Notes: generated by a model not told the origin, from the sequence alone. A DNA stretch of 64,000 bases from Glaciihabitans arcticus (GCF_004310685.1 NZ_SISG01000001.1:1860001-1924000); one strand, 5' to 3'; positions 49,652 through 58,169 are shown, numbered from the stretch's first letter. Translations and numbers: made by a program.

Positions 49652-50745
49652 TCGGCACCCGCTCCCGCGCGCTCGCGACCCGCGTCGTCGACCACGCGGC
49701 GATCGCACACAACGCGCGACGCATCCTCGACGGCAGCGGCACCGAGCTCATGGCCGTGGTCAAGGCGAACGCGTTCGGGCACGGAGCGGTCGCTGTCTCG
49801 CGCACGGCCCTCGCGGCCGGCGCGACCTGGCTCGGCGTCGCGACGATCGACGAGGCGCTCGAACTGCGCGCGGCCGGTATCGAGGCCCCGATCTTCGCCT
49901 GGCTCGTCGACCCGTGGGTCGACCTGCGCGCGGCGGCAGCGGCCGGCATCACGGTCTCCGTCGCGAACCTCGATACTCTTGCCGCGATCGACTTCCCGAT
50001 CGACGTGCACCTCGAACTGGACACCGGGATGAGCCGGGGCGGCTGCTCGCCTCTGGAGTGGGGCGCGCTCTGCGCCGCGGCCGCCGTCTCCCCCGCGCGC
50101 ATCACCGGTGTCTGGTCCCACCTCGCCGACGCGAGCCTCCTCGGCGACCGCAATGTCGATGGCGCGCTATCGGCGTTCCGCGACGGGGTCGTCGCGGCCC
50201 ACGCCGCCGGCCTCGACCCGCGCTGGGTGCATCTCGCCAACTCGGCAGGCGCCCTCGCGCACCCCGCGACGGCGCTCACCATGGTGCGATCCGGCGCAGC
50301 GTTGTACGGCATCGAGACGGTGACCGGTGCGGAGTTCGGGCTCGAGCCCGCGCTGCGCGTCACCTCCCGGGTGTCACAGCTGCGGCAGGTTCCGGCCGGG
50401 ACCGGCGTCGGCTACCTCCACGCCTGGGTCGCGCCCTCGGCCGCGACACTCGCGCTGGTTCCGGTCGGCTACGGCGACGGTCTGCCCCGCGCGCTGTCCA
50501 CAGGCGGATCGGTCAGCATCGGCGGTCACCGCTTCCCCATTCGTGGTGCGATCTCCATGGACCAGCTCGTCGTCGAGGTCGACGCCTCCGTCGCACTCGG
50601 CGACGAGGTGGTGCTGCTCGGCGACGGGCGGCACGGTGAGCCGACCGCCGCGGAGTGGGCGGCTCTCACCGGCACGATCCCGCACGAGATCCTCACCGGC
50701 CTCGGCGCGCGCATCGGTGCTGTCGAGAGCGAGGCGCGCTCGTGA
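49648..50745 (+). CDS. alr: Alanine racemase
   Basis: This 365-residue PLP enzyme makes D-alanine. The PLP lysine is K39 in AVVKANAFGHG, where the usual AYGHG has Phe instead of Tyr, a tolerated change. LDTGMSRGGC and ITGVWSHLADA are barrel landmarks; VPVGYGDGLPR carries the catalytic Tyr and ISMDQLVVEV the other active-site face. It lies between murF and ddl with overlaps at both ends, so the D-Ala branch is one operon. Confidence 0.95.
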   Translation: MIGTRSRALATRVVDHAAIAHNARRILDGSGTELMAVVKANAFGHGAVAVSRTALAAGATWLGVATIDEALELRAAGIEAPIFAWLVDPWVDLRAAAAAGITVSVANLDTLAAIDFPIDVHLELDTGMSRGGCSPLEWGALCAAAAVSPARITGVWSHLADASLLGDRNVDGALSAFRDGVVAAHAAGLDPRWVHLANSAGALAHPATALTMVRSGAALYGIETVTGAEFGLEPALRVTSRVSQLRQVPAGTGVGYLHAWVAPSAATLALVPVGYGDGLPRALSTGGSVSIGGHRFPIRGAISMDQLVVEVDASVALGDEVVLLGDGRHGEPTAAEWAALTGTIPHEILTGLGARIGAVESEARS

Positions 50746-51707
50746 TGCGGGTCGCCGTGCTGTTCGGCGGCGCGAGCTCGGAGCACGATGTCTCGTGCAA
50801 GTCGGCGCTCGGTGTCGTCGAGGCCCTCGACCCGTCCGTGTACGACGTGACCCTCATCGGTGCCTCCCGCGACGGACTCTGGCGTCGGGTCGGGTCAGTC
50901 GATGAGCTCGCCGGCACGAGCCTCGGCACACGCCTGCCGCCGCTCGAGAACGTGGACGTTGTGATCCCCGTGCTGCACGGGCGCTTCGGCGAGGACGGCA
51001 CGGTTCAGGGACTCCTCGAGCTGATGGGGCTTCCCTACGTGGGCTGCGGTGTTCTCGCGAGCGCACTGGCGATGGATAAGGGCCGGGCGGGCGCGCTGCT
51101 CGCGGCAGCGGGCATCCCGAGCATCGAATCGGTCGTGGTGACTCGGTCTTCGCCGCTTCTCGAGCAGCACGCGCTGCCGCTGTTCGTGAAGCCGAACCGG
51201 TCGGGGTCGAGCGTCGGGGCATCGCTCGCGACCACGCCGGCCGAGCTGGCGGAGGCACTGGCGTACGCGCTCGAGTGCGACGACTCCGCCCTGGTGCAGC
51301 CGGTGATGGACGGCGTCGAGATCGACATCGCCATTCTGCAGCTGCCCGACGGCTCCCTGCGTGCCGGTGCGCCGCTGCGCGTGCGGCACGACTTCGGGTT
51401 CTTCGACTACGACTCGAAGTACACGGTGGGTGGAGCCCAGTTCGAGGTGCCGGCGGTGCTTCCCCCCGGCGTCGCCGCGCACCTCGAACTGCTTGCCAAA
51501 CGCGCATTCGAGGCCCTCGGCTGTGACGGGCTCGCGCGCGTCGACTTCTTTGTGGCTCCGGATGGCTCGGCCGTCGTCAACGAGGTGAACACGCTGCCCG
51601 GACTCTCCTCCCTCAGCCAGTATCCGACGATGTTGCGCGCGACCGGCATGGACCTGCCGACGGTGCTCGCGACGCTCATCGAGAGGGCACTGAGGGTGAG
51701 GCGCTAG
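50745..51707 (+). CDS. ddl: D-alanine--D-alanine ligase
   Basis: This 320-residue ATP-grasp enzyme joins two D-Ala molecules. MRVAVLFGGASSEHDVS is the N-terminal signature with Glu and Ser for substrate 1; FVKPNRSGSSVGAS binds ATP; FFDYDSKYTVGGAQFEVP includes the Lys-Tyr typical of D-Ala-D-Ala rather than D-Ala-D-Lac enzymes; NEVNTLPGLSSLS binds metal. ATG 50745 overlaps the alr stop by one base; GTG 50742 is the alternative. The stop shares CTAG with the convergent gene. Confidence 0.95.
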   Translation: MRVAVLFGGASSEHDVSCKSALGVVEALDPSVYDVTLIGASRDGLWRRVGSVDELAGTSLGTRLPPLENVDVVIPVLHGRFGEDGTVQGLLELMGLPYVGCGVLASALAMDKGRAGALLAAAGIPSIESVVVTRSSPLLEQHALPLFVKPNRSGSSVGASLATTPAELAEALAYALECDDSALVQPVMDGVEIDIAILQLPDGSLRAGAPLRVRHDFGFFDYDSKYTVGGAQFEVPAVLPPGVAAHLELLAKRAFEALGCDGLARVDFFVAPDGSAVVNEVNTLPGLSSLSQYPTMLRATGMDLPTVLATLIERALRVRR

Positions 51708-52081
51708 TTCTCGTTGCCGAGTTCGAGGCCGGTGTCGCTGTGCACCCAGCGCACAGCGTCGCCGTCGCGCTCGAGGGTGACATCGGTTCCGACGGGATAG
51801 GTGTACAGCTTCAACACGGCCGGTTCGATGTTGGCGACGGTGTTGAAATCGGCGATGCTGCTGTTGCTCGAGTCGTCGAGGTACTGCTGGTCGTCGATGT
51901 CGGAGATGAAGCGCCACCCGTTGTCGACCGGGTTGTTGCTTTCTTCGCGGGATGCCCAGCGCACCTTGCCGACGCCGGTCAGGATGTTGTTGGTCACTAC
52001 CGATCCACCCGCGTTCTCGATGAAGGTGACATACGGGTCGAGTTTGAGGAACTCCGGCGGGGCTTTCTTGCGTCCGAACAT
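51704..52081 (-). CDS. DUF2185 (Imm33-like) protein
   Basis: This 125-residue protein matches the DUF2185 family: GSVVTNNILTGVGKVRWASR, then NGWRFISDIDDQQYLDD and VANIEPAVLKLYTYPVGTDV. The family includes immunity proteins of polymorphic toxin systems (Imm33), but many members are orphans. No toxin-like gene is adjacent. It has no signal peptide. The stop lies in the CTAG shared with ddl. Confidence 0.8.
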   Translation of the reverse strand: MFGRKKAPPEFLKLDPYVTFIENAGGSVVTNNILTGVGKVRWASREESNNPVDNGWRFISDIDDQQYLDDSSNSSIADFNTVANIEPAVLKLYTYPVGTDVTLERDGDAVRWVHSDTGLELGNEN

Positions 52082-52090
52082 GGGGCCAGC

Positions 52091-52480
52091 CTAGCCAGCG
52101 AGCATGCCCGGGGACCCCATCATCTTGGTGATTCTCAGGGCGATGGCGACCCGCAGCGGGTTCTCGCGGGGTGCCTTGTAGCGCTGGGAGTAGAGCTCGA
52201 CGGCGCGGGCGACGTCATCCTGCTCCTCGAGGATTTCTGCCGTGCCGATCAGGGTGACCCAGTTGCGGCCTTCGACCTGGCAGATGGTTGCGCGACCGTC
52301 TCGGCGGATATTGAGCACCTTCTGCGACGTGCCACTCGCGATCACGCGGGCGAGGTCGCCGTCGACGGTGAACCCGACCGGCACGACGTGCAGGCTCTCG
52401 TCCTTCGCGAACGTGGAGAGTGTGGCGAGGTGGCGTTCGGTGACGAATTCCCGGCCGAGCGGGGACAGCAGGGAGGTCAT
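52091..52480 (-). CDS. Pyridoxamine 5'-phosphate oxidase-like (PPOX) protein
   Basis: This 129-residue split-barrel flavin protein has REFVTERHLATLSTFAKDE and SLHVVPVGFTVDGDLARVI, then KVLNIRRDGRATICQVEGR, the usual order of PPOX-class F420-binding reductases of Actinomycetota. The cofactor may be F420 or FMN. The C-terminus ends in helices with RVAIALRITKMMGSPG. ATG 52480 stands alone. Confidence 0.85.
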   Translation of the reverse strand: MTSLLSPLGREFVTERHLATLSTFAKDESLHVVPVGFTVDGDLARVIASGTSQKVLNIRRDGRATICQVEGRNWVTLIGTAEILEEQDDVARAVELYSQRYKAPRENPLRVAIALRITKMMGSPGMLAG

Positions 52481-52573
52481 GGAACGAGTCTATTTTGCTG
52501 CGCGTGCGCTCTCAGCCGGGTGTCAGCGGGGCTGGTCGGGCCCAGCGTCGGCGGTCGCGCGTAGCCTGCGGGC

Positions 52574-53116
52574 ATGGAATGCGCGCTGCCGGGATGCGAG
52601 GTGCCCGCCGAGGCGGGATCGTCACTGCAGCTCTGCACGCGGCACCTGTTCGCTGCGTACGACCAGGTGTCAGGGGCGGTCGGCGTGACCGACGTGCTGC
52701 CCCAGCCGTGCGCTGCCTGCGGATCACGGGTCGGGGTGCGCTACCCGAGCGGGTGGGTGTGCGCGATCTGCGACTGGAGGGTCGGCGAGATGCCCGACGA
52801 CGACCCGGTGCCGCCGCGCGTTGACATCGTCTACTACCTGCGGGTCGGGGAGACGATCAAGATCGGCACATCCGGCAACCCGAGGGGACGCTTCACCCAG
52901 CTGTGGCACGACGAGCTGCTCGCGTTCGAGCGGGGCGGGCGACCCGTGGAGCAGCGTCGGCACAAGCAGTTCGGGGAGTTCCGGCACGCGCGCACGGAGT
53001 ACTTCGCACCACATCCCGCACTCGACAGACATATCGCCGAACTACGCGAAGGGGTGGATGACCCGTGGCAGCAGTACAGCTTCTGGGTGAGCCAGGCGAT
53101 CGCGTTGCGCGGCTAG
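52574..53116 (+). CDS. Zinc-finger plus GIY-YIG-like (T5orf172) protein
   Basis: This 180-residue protein has two cysteine clusters at its N-terminus (MECALPGCEV, QLCTRH, then CAACGSR and VCAICDW) that look like zinc fingers. The second half, VYYLRVGETIKIGTSGNPRGR then RRHKQFGEFRHARTEYF, fits the T5orf172/MUG113 branch of GIY-YIG nucleases, with a Tyr-Tyr/Gly core and the Arg and Glu positions. It may cut or bind nucleic acid. ATG 52574 is clear. No nearby phage genes. Confidence 0.78.
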   Translation: MECALPGCEVPAEAGSSLQLCTRHLFAAYDQVSGAVGVTDVLPQPCAACGSRVGVRYPSGWVCAICDWRVGEMPDDDPVPPRVDIVYYLRVGETIKIGTSGNPRGRFTQLWHDELLAFERGGRPVEQRRHKQFGEFRHARTEYFAPHPALDRHIAELREGVDDPWQQYSFWVSQAIALRG

Positions 53117-53153
53117 CCGGAATTCGCGCACCGGCGCAACCGTTGGAGGAGAC

Positions 53154-53948
53154 ATGAGAATCGACCTGACTGGAACGACCGCCCTTGTTACCGGATCCAC
53201 GCAGGGAATCGGGCTCGCCATCGCGACGGGCCTGGCCGCATCGGGTGCGCGCGTTGTGGTCAATGGACGCAGCGATGGGTCGGTGCAGCGCGCCGCGGGC
53301 GAGATCCGCGCTGCGGTGGACGGTGCCGACGTCGTGGAACTTGCGGCCGACGTCACCACCGCAGAGGGCGCCGCGAAGGCGCTCGAGGTGGTGCCGCGGG
53401 TCGACATCCTGGTCAACAATCTCGGTATCTTCGGCGCGAAGCCGGCCCTCGAGGTGGACGACGACGAGTGGCGGCGCTACTTAGAGGTCAACGTTCTCAG
53501 CGCCGTGCGACTCACGCGCCAGTACCTGCCGCAGATGATGGAGCGAGGCTGGGGGCGCATCCAGAACATCGCGAGCGACTCCGCGATCGTCATCCCGACC
53601 GAGATGATTCACTACGGCGTTTCGAAGACGGCCCTGCTCGCGGTTTCACGCGGCTTCGCCAAAGAGGCCGCGGGATCGGGCGTCACGGTCAACTCGGTCA
53701 TCGCCGGCCCCACGCACACCGCGGGCGTCGAGGACTTCGTCTACGAGTTGGTCTCACGCGACCTGCCCTGGGATGAGGCGCAGCACGAATTCATGCTGAA
53801 GCACCGCCCGCAGTCGCTGCTCCAGCGGCTCATCGAGCCAGAGGAGATCGCCAACATGGTCGTCTACCTGAGCTCACAGCAGGCCTCGGCGACCACGGGC
53901 GGGGCGCTGCGGGTGGACGGCGGATACGTCGACTCGATCCTTCCGTGA
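53154..53948 (+). CDS. Short-chain dehydrogenase/reductase (FabG-like)
   Basis: This 264-residue NAD(P)H oxidoreductase starts with TALVTGSTQGIGLAIATGLA, the TGxxxGxG cofactor loop. NNLGIFG follows, and the catalytic set is N-S-Y-K: SDSAIVIPTEMIHYGVSKTAL contains Ser, Tyr and Lys. The C-terminal YLSSQQASATTGGALRVDGG is standard. ATG 53154 has GGAGGAG upstream. Its substrate cannot be told; a 3-keto or alcohol intermediate is usual. Confidence 0.92.
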   Translation: MRIDLTGTTALVTGSTQGIGLAIATGLAASGARVVVNGRSDGSVQRAAGEIRAAVDGADVVELAADVTTAEGAAKALEVVPRVDILVNNLGIFGAKPALEVDDDEWRRYLEVNVLSAVRLTRQYLPQMMERGWGRIQNIASDSAIVIPTEMIHYGVSKTALLAVSRGFAKEAAGSGVTVNSVIAGPTHTAGVEDFVYELVSRDLPWDEAQHEFMLKHRPQSLLQRLIEPEEIANMVVYLSSQQASATTGGALRVDGGYVDSILP

Positions 53949-53974
53949 CGGTGGCGGCGCGTAGCTTCTGAAAG

Positions 53975-54811
53975 GTGCCGGAGACAGTCGGAGCGTGGTG
54001 GGCCAGACGCCAGTGGTCCAAGGGCTGCGAGGTGCCCTACCCGATCGGCACCTTTCGGAGCGACTGGGCGCAGTACCCGGCCCTCATCCGGCAGTACCAC
54101 CCCGACCTCAACTCGATGATCACGCTCACGCAGATCCCGCCCGCCGCCGAGGTCTTTCTTGTGTGGCAATGTGACGTGGGACACCTCTTCGTCGCGACCC
54201 CCGAAGAGCAGCGGATGCGCCCCGGACGCGAGCGGCGCCGGTCCAGCTGGTGCCCCGACTGCCTCGCCGGCGCCAAGCCGATGCGGGTTCGCGAATCAGC
54301 GCGCGACTTTGCGAACAGTGCGCCGCGACCCAGACGCGCGCTGATGACAAAAGCCCTCGTTGATAAGCCCGGCACCGTCGGCGAGCCGTTCCTCAGCGAG
54401 CGGGCGCCCAAACCCGCGTCGGCCGCAGAGGCCGACCTGCGGCACCGCCTCGCGCAGCGGTTCGACTTTGACCTGACGCCGAACGCCATCCGGGTCTCGC
54501 AGCCCTTCTTCGAGAGGATGGAGATCTGGCCCGACATCGTGATCGGCGAGCTGCGGGTCGCCCTCGAATACGACACCGTCGGTCGCCACGGGCTCGAGCA
54601 CGTCGGTCGTCGCGAGGCCATCGACCGCCGCAAGGATCGCATCCTGCGCGCGTCGGGATGGGAGGTGGTGCGCATCCGCATCGGCAAACTGCAGCCGCTC
54701 GGTCCGCACGACATCGTCGCCGCGAGCGTCACCGACAAGCTGATCGACCGCATCGAGGAGCGGCTGGGCGAGATCCGCGGCGAGCTGTTCGTCGCCGCCT
54801 ACCGCCGCTGA
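53975..54811 (+). CDS. Zinc-ribbon and PD-(D/E)XK-like (Vsr/DUF559-type) protein
   Basis: This 278-residue protein has an N-terminal domain with WQCDVGHLF and WCPDCLAGA (CxxGH...CPxC), as in zinc-ribbon modules of the DUF4379 type. The C-terminal ~110 residues carry IWPDIVIGELRVALEYDTVG and then REAIDRRKDRILRASGWEVV, which matches the D...ExD pattern and helix of Vsr/DUF559 endonuclease folds. GTG 53975 lies after the SDR gene by 26 bases. Nuclease activity is inferred; there is no methylase gene nearby. Confidence 0.72.
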   Translation: MPETVGAWWARRQWSKGCEVPYPIGTFRSDWAQYPALIRQYHPDLNSMITLTQIPPAAEVFLVWQCDVGHLFVATPEEQRMRPGRERRRSSWCPDCLAGAKPMRVRESARDFANSAPRPRRALMTKALVDKPGTVGEPFLSERAPKPASAAEADLRHRLAQRFDFDLTPNAIRVSQPFFERMEIWPDIVIGELRVALEYDTVGRHGLEHVGRREAIDRRKDRILRASGWEVVRIRIGKLQPLGPHDIVAASVTDKLIDRIEERLGEIRGELFVAAYRR

Positions 54812-54826
54812 CGAGAGGCGCGGCGG

Positions 54827-55837
54827 TTAGGCCAGCAGGTCCTTGTGGTGCGCCTCGGCGACGTTCGGGTGCGCGCGCAGGCGGTAGCGCAGCACGTTGT
54901 CGCCGTAGGTCTCGAGGATGGGCGCGTTCTCGGGGTCGGACGAGACCCCGCGGGCTTCGGCAGCCAGCTCTGGGCTGAGGGTTAGGCGGGGCATCACCGT
55001 GTCGAGCGAGGGGTTGAAGAAGAATGGCACGGAGATGCGGTCGGTGCCGACCAGCGGCGAGAGCACGCGGTGCAGGGTGGCCTTGAGGTAGCCGCCGGTC
55101 GCGAGTTCGAGCATCTCGCCGATGTTGACGACGAAGGCACCGTCGACGGGCGGGGCGTCGATCCACTCCCCCTCGTACTCGACCTGCAGTCCGCCCTTGC
55201 CGGGCTCGACGAGCAGCAGGGTCAGCACGCCGCCGTCGCGGTGCTGGCCGACGCCCTGCACGGGATCCGGGTTGGATTCGCCCGGGTAGCGCACGATCTT
55301 CATCAGCGGGAAGGGCTTCTCGGCGAACGCCTCGTCGAACGTGTCCTCCGCCGTGCCGAGGGCCACGGCCCAGGTGCGCATGAGTTCGAGGGCGACGGTG
55401 GAGAGTTCCTGGTTCCAACGCGTGGCAAGCGCCTGCAGTTCGGGCAGAGCCGCGGGCCATAGGTTGGGGCCTTCGAGGCGCCAGTAGTCCGCTTTGTCTC
55501 GCGCGCCGTCGACGGCTTCACGTTCGGGCCCGATGTCGATCTGTTCGCGCCGGTCGACCTCGTTGGCGGTCAGTTCGCCGCCGACGCGCGTGTAGCCGCG
55601 GAACTGCGGGCTGTGCACGTTCTCGAGGGCCAGCTTGTCGGCGATCGGCAGTTCGAAGAAGCGTCGGGATGTCGCGAGCAGGTCGTCCACGAGCTGCTGG
55701 TCGACCCCGTGCCCGACGAGGTAGAAGAAGCCGACCTCGTGGGTGGCCTTCAGCAGCTCGGCGCGGAACTCGGCCGCCTGTTCAGCGCCGCCCTTCAACT
55801 TCGACATGTCGAGAATGGGAAGAGACGTGAGCGCCAC
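54827..55837 (-). CDS. 2-oxoglutarate/Fe(II)-dependent oxygenase (isopenicillin-N-synthase family)
   Basis: This 336-residue enzyme has the double-stranded beta-helix of the IPNS/2OG oxygenase family. Iron ligands are H199 and D201 (GQHRDGG) and H256 (ATLHRVLSP); R267 with S269 (RISVPF) would bind 2-oxoglutarate. The N-terminal PILDMSKLKGG and FFYLVGHGV are also typical. The substrate is unknown. It is monocistronic; 55838-55955 contains only a repeat. Confidence 0.92.
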   Translation of the reverse strand: MALTSLPILDMSKLKGGAEQAAEFRAELLKATHEVGFFYLVGHGVDQQLVDDLLATSRRFFELPIADKLALENVHSPQFRGYTRVGGELTANEVDRREQIDIGPEREAVDGARDKADYWRLEGPNLWPAALPELQALATRWNQELSTVALELMRTWAVALGTAEDTFDEAFAEKPFPLMKIVRYPGESNPDPVQGVGQHRDGGVLTLLLVEPGKGGLQVEYEGEWIDAPPVDGAFVVNIGEMLELATGGYLKATLHRVLSPLVGTDRISVPFFFNPSLDTVMPRLTLSPELAAEARGVSSDPENAPILETYGDNVLRYRLRAHPNVAEAHHKDLLA

Positions 55838-55920
55838 GGGAAAAACCTTTCGGGCAGGAAAGCGGAGGGCTCAAGTTTATCGCGGCGTCATTCTGGTGTT
55901 ACGCCGCGTGCTGCCCCCGG

Positions 55921-55960
55921 GCTGATTGAGTAGGCCGCCCGCGGCCGCATCGAAATCAGC
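55921..55960. repeat. REP-like repeat, family A copy 3
   Basis: GCTGATTGAGTAGGCCGCCC followed by GCGGCCGCATCGAAATCAGC pairs as an inverted repeat with the TTGAGTAG / ATCGAAATC half units of copy 1 on the outside. Its last bases overlap the end of the DHFR-like gene. Confidence 0.65.
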
Positions 55961-56537
55961 GAGTGACCTCATACGTCGCCACGACTATCCCTGTTGGTGA
56001 CGTAAAGCTCGAAAGCACGTTCATCGGCGCGTAGGTCTCGCCGAAGAGACGCGTTCCACTGCCCAGCACCACCGGCAGGATCGTCAGGACGTAGCGATCG
56101 ATCAACCCGGCGTCCGCGAGCGTGCGCACGAGCATCCCGCTGCCCAGGATGACCAACTCACCCTCGTCCGACGCTGTGAGCGCGGTGACTGCGGCAACGG
56201 GGTCGCCTTCGAGGGCGAACGAGTTCGGATGCGGCAGCTCGGGGTTGGACGTCGCCACGTGCTTGGGCGTGTTCCGCAGGATCTCCGTGAATGGGTTTGG
56301 ATTCGGGTTCGACAGCCAGAAGCCGACCAGGTCGTCGTAGGTGCGGCGGCCGAAGACCATGCCGGTCACATTGCCCTGGCCGCTCATCGCGGCCATCGCC
56401 GCTTCCTGGTCTTTCATGAGCAGCTCGGCGGCCCACCCACCGCGAGAGAACCCATCGCGGGTGTCTTCATCGGGCCGACCGGGTGACTGCATCACGCCAT
56501 CGAGGGACACGTTCTCTACCGCTATCAGGGTTCGCAT
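55956..56537 (-). CDS. RibD C-terminal / dihydrofolate-reductase-like protein
   Basis: This 193-residue protein has the DHFR/RibD fold seen in many actinobacterial reductase-like proteins: MRTLIAVENVSLDGVMQSPG at the start, GMVFGRRTYDDLVGFW, then VAATALTASD-type loop and ELVILGSGMLVRTLADAGL. The Asp of catalytic DHFRs is not conserved in this group. The frame is open to 56582, but ATG 56537 matches the family start. It lies divergent from the TetR gene over a palindromic operator. Confidence 0.87.
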   Translation of the reverse strand: MRTLIAVENVSLDGVMQSPGRPDEDTRDGFSRGGWAAELLMKDQEAAMAAMSGQGNVTGMVFGRRTYDDLVGFWLSNPNPNPFTEILRNTPKHVATSNPELPHPNSFALEGDPVAAVTALTASDEGELVILGSGMLVRTLADAGLIDRYVLTILPVVLGSGTRLFGETYAPMNVLSSFTSPTGIVVATYEVTR

Positions 56538-56556
56538 GCGGCAACCATAGCCCCGA

Positions 56557-56575
56557 ATGTAGACACTGTCTACAT
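56557..56575. promoter_or_regulatory. Perfect 19-base palindrome, probable TetR operator
   Basis: ATGTAGACACTGTCTACAT is a perfect inverted repeat about a central C. It lies between the DHFR-like gene and the TetR gene, 20 bases from the former start. This is the expected place for the binding site of the adjacent regulator. Confidence 0.8.
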
Positions 56576-56603
56576 AGTGCACAACGAGCTAGGCTCGTCA
56601 ACG

Positions 56604-57143
56604 ATGAAGACCCCGAGTAAACCCCCGAGCCACTCGGCGATCTGGGCAGCCGCGACGCAGCTGTTCTCCGAGAAGGGCTTTGCCGCGACCTCGGTGCGCG
56701 ATATCGGGGCGCTCGCAGGTGTCGACCCGTCGCTCGTGATCCGGCACTTCGGGTCGAAGGAGCAGCTGTTCATCGACACGATGCAGCTCGACCACAACCC
56801 GCTGCTCGAGGGTCCGATCGAGACGCTCGGCGAACGCTTCATCGACGAGATGCTCAGCGCCGACGACCAGGTCAGGTCCGTGTTCATCGCGCTGATGCGC
56901 GCGAGCGACTCCGGCGAGATCGGTTCGCAGCTACGCGCCGCCCACGAAAACTCGTTCGTTGAACCCATCAAGGGCCGTCTAGAAGGGGATGACGCCGAGC
57001 TGCGCGCGCGCCTCGCCGCCGCCCTTGTGGGCGGGCTGCTCTACAGCCTATGGGTGGTCGGCGACGAGATTCTCGCTGCCACCGACCACCGCGACATCGT
57101 ACGCCGCTACGGCGCACTGCTCCAGGCGTTGATCACGCCGTAA
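56604..57143 (+). CDS. TetR family transcriptional regulator
   Basis: This 179-residue regulator begins with a helix-turn-helix domain (SAIWAAATQLFSEKGFAATSVRDI, then AGVDPSLVIRHFGSKEQLF; given here as two segments SAIWAAATQLFSEKGFA and VDPSLVIRHFGSKEQLF). The ligand-binding part is helical. ATG 56604 was preferred to GTG 56577, which would lie next to the operator. It likely represses itself and the DHFR-like gene. The inducer is unknown. Confidence 0.87.
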   Translation: MKTPSKPPSHSAIWAAATQLFSEKGFAATSVRDIGALAGVDPSLVIRHFGSKEQLFIDTMQLDHNPLLEGPIETLGERFIDEMLSADDQVRSVFIALMRASDSGEIGSQLRAAHENSFVEPIKGRLEGDDAELRARLAAALVGGLLYSLWVVGDEILAATDHRDIVRRYGALLQALITP

Positions 57144-57146
57144 GGG

Positions 57147-58169
57147 TTACTGCGCGCTCCAGCCGCCGTCCGAGGCGAGCACCGCGCCCGACACGTTCGT
57201 GCCGTCGTCGCTCAGCAGGAACGTGATCGACGCCGCGAGCTGCGCGGGCTCCGCGACCGGCGGGATCACCTCGAGCAGCGCGCCGATGCGTGACTGTCCG
57301 AGCTCCGAGGCGAAGGTGGCCTGAATGTTGGTCGCAACCGGCCCTGGAGCGACAGCGTTCACGCGGATCCCGGACTGCGTGTACATAAACGCCGAGCTCT
57401 TCGTCATGCCGATCACGGCATTCTTGGACGCCGTGTAGGCGAGTCCGGCGGCGGAGCCGCGCAGCGCCGCCTCCGAGGCCACGTTCACGATGGACCCACG
57501 GCCGGCAGCCAGCATCACGGGGATGACGGCGCGGGTGAGCCGGAACATCCCGTCAACATTGACCGCGAACACGCGCGACCAGACCGCGTCGCTGACCTCG
57601 TGCAGCGGGGTCATGTCGTCCATGATGCCGGCGACGTTCGCGAGCGCGTCGATGCGACCGTTCGCGGCAGCGACGATGCGTTCGACGCCGTCCACGCTGG
57701 TGATGTCGGCGCTCACGGTGACCACAGTGTCGAATTCGGCGGAGAGGTCGGCGAGGCGCTCGTCCGAGATGTCGACGGCGACGACCGTGCCTCCCTCGCG
57801 GGCGATTCGGGATGCCGTTGCGCGGCCGATGCCCGAGCCTGCGCCGGTCACGATGACCGTCTGGCCGTCGAAGCGGCCCGGTGTGATGCGCTCGACCCAG
57901 GCGCTCGTCTCGGTGACCTCGTCCTCCTCCTCGACGGGCACCTCGCCACCGTTGGCCTTGAGCACGAGCTCGTCGACGAGGGACTGCGGCATCTGGCCCT
58001 GGCTGAGCGCGACGAGGCGCTGCAGCGAGAACAGGCGCACCGGCTTGAGGGCCTTCTCGTCCTGTCCGGCGGCGGCCAGCATGTCGCGGATCAGAGGTCC
58101 GCCTACCGGGTGGGCGAGCCAGTCGCCGATCGAGGTCTTGCCGGTGAGCGGCTTGTCGGCCTTGGCCAT
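57147..58169 (-). CDS. SDR oxidoreductase with N-terminal helical extension
   Basis: This 340-residue protein has an unusual ~100-residue N-terminal region (SIGDWLAHPVGGPLIRDMLA, EKALKPVRLFSLQRLVALSQ) before a standard SDR domain with VIVTGAGSGIGRATASRI, NVAGIMDDM and the catalytic ASEAALRGSAAGLAYTASKN (Ser, Tyr, Lys). The extension resembles the linker found in actinobacterial beta-hydroxyacid/ketoreductase-like proteins. ATG 58169 has GGAAGGA ahead. It diverges from the alpha/beta hydrolase gene across the operator at 58244. Confidence 0.88.
   Translation of the reverse strand: MAKADKPLTGKTSIGDWLAHPVGGPLIRDMLAAAGQDEKALKPVRLFSLQRLVALSQGQMPQSLVDELVLKANGGEVPVEEEDEVTETSAWVERITPGRFDGQTVIVTGAGSGIGRATASRIAREGGTVVAVDISDERLADLSAEFDTVVTVSADITSVDGVERIVAAANGRIDALANVAGIMDDMTPLHEVSDAVWSRVFAVNVDGMFRLTRAVIPVMLAAGRGSIVNVASEAALRGSAAGLAYTASKNAVIGMTKSSAFMYTQSGIRVNAVAPGPVATNIQATFASELGQSRIGALLEVIPPVAEPAQLAASITFLLSDDGTNVSGAVLASDGGWSAQ

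Noticed and set aside
51704-52081. Toxin-immunity locus for the DUF2185 gene
   Set aside because: No toxin, WXG100 or secretion gene is adjacent; DUF2185 proteins are often orphans.
52574-54811. Defence island
   Set aside because: The two nuclease-like genes are separated by a metabolic SDR gene and lack methylases, toxins, known defence modules or mobile elements.
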